Shown here: piece after piece, positions 6,479-7,909 of the stretch
Layout: the number at the start of each line of letters is the position of its first letter
Position numbering within the stretch: the first letter of the stretch is position 1
Assembly: GCA_910584045.1 (NCBI GenBank)
Contig: CAJTYO010000092.1
Coordinates: 1-7,909, forward strand
Source: an uncultured Oscillospiraceae bacterium
Lineage (GTDB): Bacteria; Bacillota; Clostridia; Oscillospirales; Oscillospiraceae
DNA: 7,909 nucleotides
Reading direction: 5' to 3'
Made by a program: the position numbers and the translations under genes
The notes under the pieces: generated by a model
What the model saw: only the letters and a program-made list of their open reading frames with translations
The model's database searches: none
Told to the model about the DNA's origin: nothing

Positions 6479-6520
6479 GTAATGAAAAGGCGGAGGCGTC
6501 TCCGCCTTTTCATTACGGCA
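6475..6520 (+). terminator. 21-bp perfect hairpin (hairpin 2), probable bidirectional or attenuating terminator
   Basis: The arms 6475-6495 and 6500-6520 are perfectly complementary around the loop GCGT. The inner part is terminator-like in both directions: AAAA, GGCGGAG, loop, CTCCGCC, TTTT (6485-6510). Its base shares TGCC (6475-6478) with hairpin 1, so both cannot form completely at once. It sits before the permease ribosome binding site and could reduce readthrough to the permease. Confidence 0.75.
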
Positions 6521-6551
6521 GGAATTCGACAATAAAGGAGGCCGTTCAAAA

Positions 6552-7909
6552 ATGAGCGAAAAAGAGAGAAGGGACCCGGAGATCGGTACTGCGGCGGATA
6601 TGGACGAGGTCATGCGCAAGTATGACCGTGAGTCCGCCACCCGCATCTGGGAGGGAACGCCCAGATGCGCGGTGCGCATTGTTTCGGCCCTTTTTTCCCT
6701 GTACTGCGTCTGGTCCACCCTGTGGAGCACGGCGGACCTGCCCATCCGCCTGACCGCCTTCCTGGGCCTGATTATTATCATGGGCTATCTCAACTACCCC
6801 GCCCGGAAGGGCCATGTCAAGCCCAACTCCATCCCCTGGTACGACGTGGTCATCATGCTGCTGGGTGCGGGCTCCTTTTTCTACTACTGCATCAACTATA
6901 AAAACCTGGTCATGGTCATCACCAGCGCCGCCAAAATCGACCCCTGGAGCGAGGGGGCCGTCGGCGGGGCGTGGTTCTATATCCTCTTGGGCGTGGTAGG
7001 CATTCTCTGTCTGGCGGAGCTGTGCCGCCGGTGCGTGGGCCTGCCGATTCTGTTCGTGGTGGGAGCCCTGCTGATCTACACCTTCGCCAGCGGCCAGGGT
7101 CTGGGCCGGGTGATCTATACCCTGTTCTACGGCACCTCCGGCGTAATGGCCACCCCCATCCAGGTGTGTGCGAAGTTCATCGCCGTGTTCATCATCTTTG
7201 GCGCGTTCCTGGAGCGGACGGGCATCTCCAATTTCTTCATCGATCTGGCCAACTGCGCGGCGGGCTCCTCCTCCGGCGGCCCGGCCAAGGTGGCGGTCAT
7301 CTCCTCCGCCCTGTGCGGCATGGTGTCCGGCTCCTCCGTGGGTAACACGGTGACCACCGGCTCGGTAACCATCCCCATGATGAAAAAGACGGGCTATAAG
7401 GGAGAGTTTGCCGCCGCCGTGGAGGCCGCGGCCTCCACCGGGGGCCAGATCATGCCCCCCATCATGGGTGCGGCAGCATTCCTCATGGCGGAATATATGG
7501 GCACCACCTATGCCAACGTGGCGCTGAAGGCCATCCTGCCCGCCCTGCTGTACTTCACGGGCATCTTCCTGGCCGTCCATCTGGAGGCCAAGCGCCTGGG
7601 GCTCCAGGGCATTCCCCGGGACCAGCTGCCTAAGTTCAAACTGCTGATCCGCAGCATCTATCTGCTGCTCCCCCTGATCGTGCTGGTGGTGATGGTGTCC
7701 ACCGGCGCCCGGACTCTCCAGTTCTCCGCCGCCATCGCCATCGTTCTGACCATCCTGGTCAGCCTGCCCGGCATCTATACCGACAGCCGCGGCCAGCATG
7801 GCGAGGGCTTCGCTGTCCACGCCGCCAAGGACCTGGGCTCCATGATTGCCAACTCCCTGGAGGCCGGCGGCCGGGGCTGCATCACCGTGGCGGTGGCCTG
7901 CTCCATGGC
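6552..7909 (+). CDS. TRAP transporter fused permease, 4TM/12TM type (3' end outside window)
   Basis: The ATG at 6552 is preceded by AAAGGAG (6534-6540) at 11-nt spacing; 452 residues are visible and the frame is still open at the window end. This is the membrane part of a TRAP-TAXI importer, with the small (DctQ-like) and large (DctM-like) subunits fused; it moves substrate delivered by the binding protein, coupled to an ion gradient. After a charged cytoplasmic N-terminus (1-36), hydrophobic segments appear near 41-58, 66-82, 97-113, 140-157, 162-178 and 206-222, then further ones at about 328-345, 366-383 and 391-407. The large-subunit signatures are clear: GMVSGSSVGNTVTTGSVTIP (256-275) with MMKKTGY next, and TGGQIMPPIMGAAAF (296-310). 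Family members are usually over 600 aa, so a substantial part lies beyond 7909. It is 135 nt downstream of the binding-protein gene and probably in its operon, below the hairpins. Confidence 0.93.
   Translation, partial: MSEKERRDPEIGTAADMDEVMRKYDRESATRIWEGTPRCAVRIVSALFSLYCVWSTLWSTADLPIRLTAFLGLIIIMGYLNYPARKGHVKPNSIPWYDVVIMLLGAGSFFYYCINYKNLVMVITSAAKIDPWSEGAVGGAWFYILLGVVGILCLAELCRRCVGLPILFVVGALLIYTFASGQGLGRVIYTLFYGTSGVMATPIQVCAKFIAVFIIFGAFLERTGISNFFIDLANCAAGSSSGGPAKVAVISSALCGMVSGSSVGNTVTTGSVTIPMMKKTGYKGEFAAAVEAAASTGGQIMPPIMGAAAFLMAEYMGTTYANVALKAILPALLYFTGIFLAVHLEAKRLGLQGIPRDQLPKFKLLIRSIYLLLPLIVLVVMVSTGARTLQFSAAIAIVLTILVSLPGIYTDSRGQHGEGFAVHAAKDLGSMIANSLEAGGRGCITVAVACSM

Noticed and set aside
1..7909. 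CRISPR array, tRNA/rRNA genes, transposase genes or a defence system
   Set aside because: I saw no regularly spaced repeats, tRNA-like cloverleaf or recognisable mobile-element or defence protein in any frame.

Overview
This is a GC-rich window (coding regions look about 60% GC, intergenic DNA more AT-rich) from an anaerobic Gram-positive bacterium of the Clostridia. The evidence is a bacterial-type acetyl-CoA synthase, a T-box leader on a tRNA-synthetase gene, AGGAG ribosome binding sites and a TRAP-TAXI transporter. An Oscillospiraceae-like gut lineage is my best guess; the sequence does not prove it. All real genes are on the + strand.

Region 1 (1-2536) is the end of a Wood-Ljungdahl (CODH/ACS) operon. 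It holds the C-terminal third of a CooC/AcsF-type nickel-insertion ATPase, then a complete acsB for the acetyl-CoA synthase subunit with every cluster-A cysteine present, and it closes on a strong GC hairpin. The pairing makes sense: the ATPase matures the nickel centres of CODH/ACS, and ACS joins CO, a methyl group and CoA into acetyl-CoA.

Region 2 (2537-5095) is the threonyl-tRNA synthetase unit. After an intergenic stretch comes a textbook promoter, then a T-box riboswitch with a readable ACC (Thr) specifier, a 7-nt antiterminator bulge and a competing terminator. Next is thrS, a form lacking the N-terminal TGS domain. Behind it lie an unexplained structured stretch and a perfect 12-bp intrinsic terminator.

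Region 3 (5096-7909) is a TRAP-TAXI uptake operon: about 250 bp of AT-rich upstream DNA, a good sigma-A-type promoter, a lipoprotein substrate-binding protein, two long perfect hairpins, and a fused 4TM/12TM permease cut by the window end.

The most notable observation is that the TAXI binding protein appears circularly permuted. The segment that normally ends TAXI proteins sits directly after the lipoprotein signal peptide, and the ORF stops where that segment would normally begin. Other points of interest are the mutually exclusive hairpins between binding protein and permease, an unidentified structured region after thrS, and a short motif shared by the two intergenic regions flanking the thrS unit.
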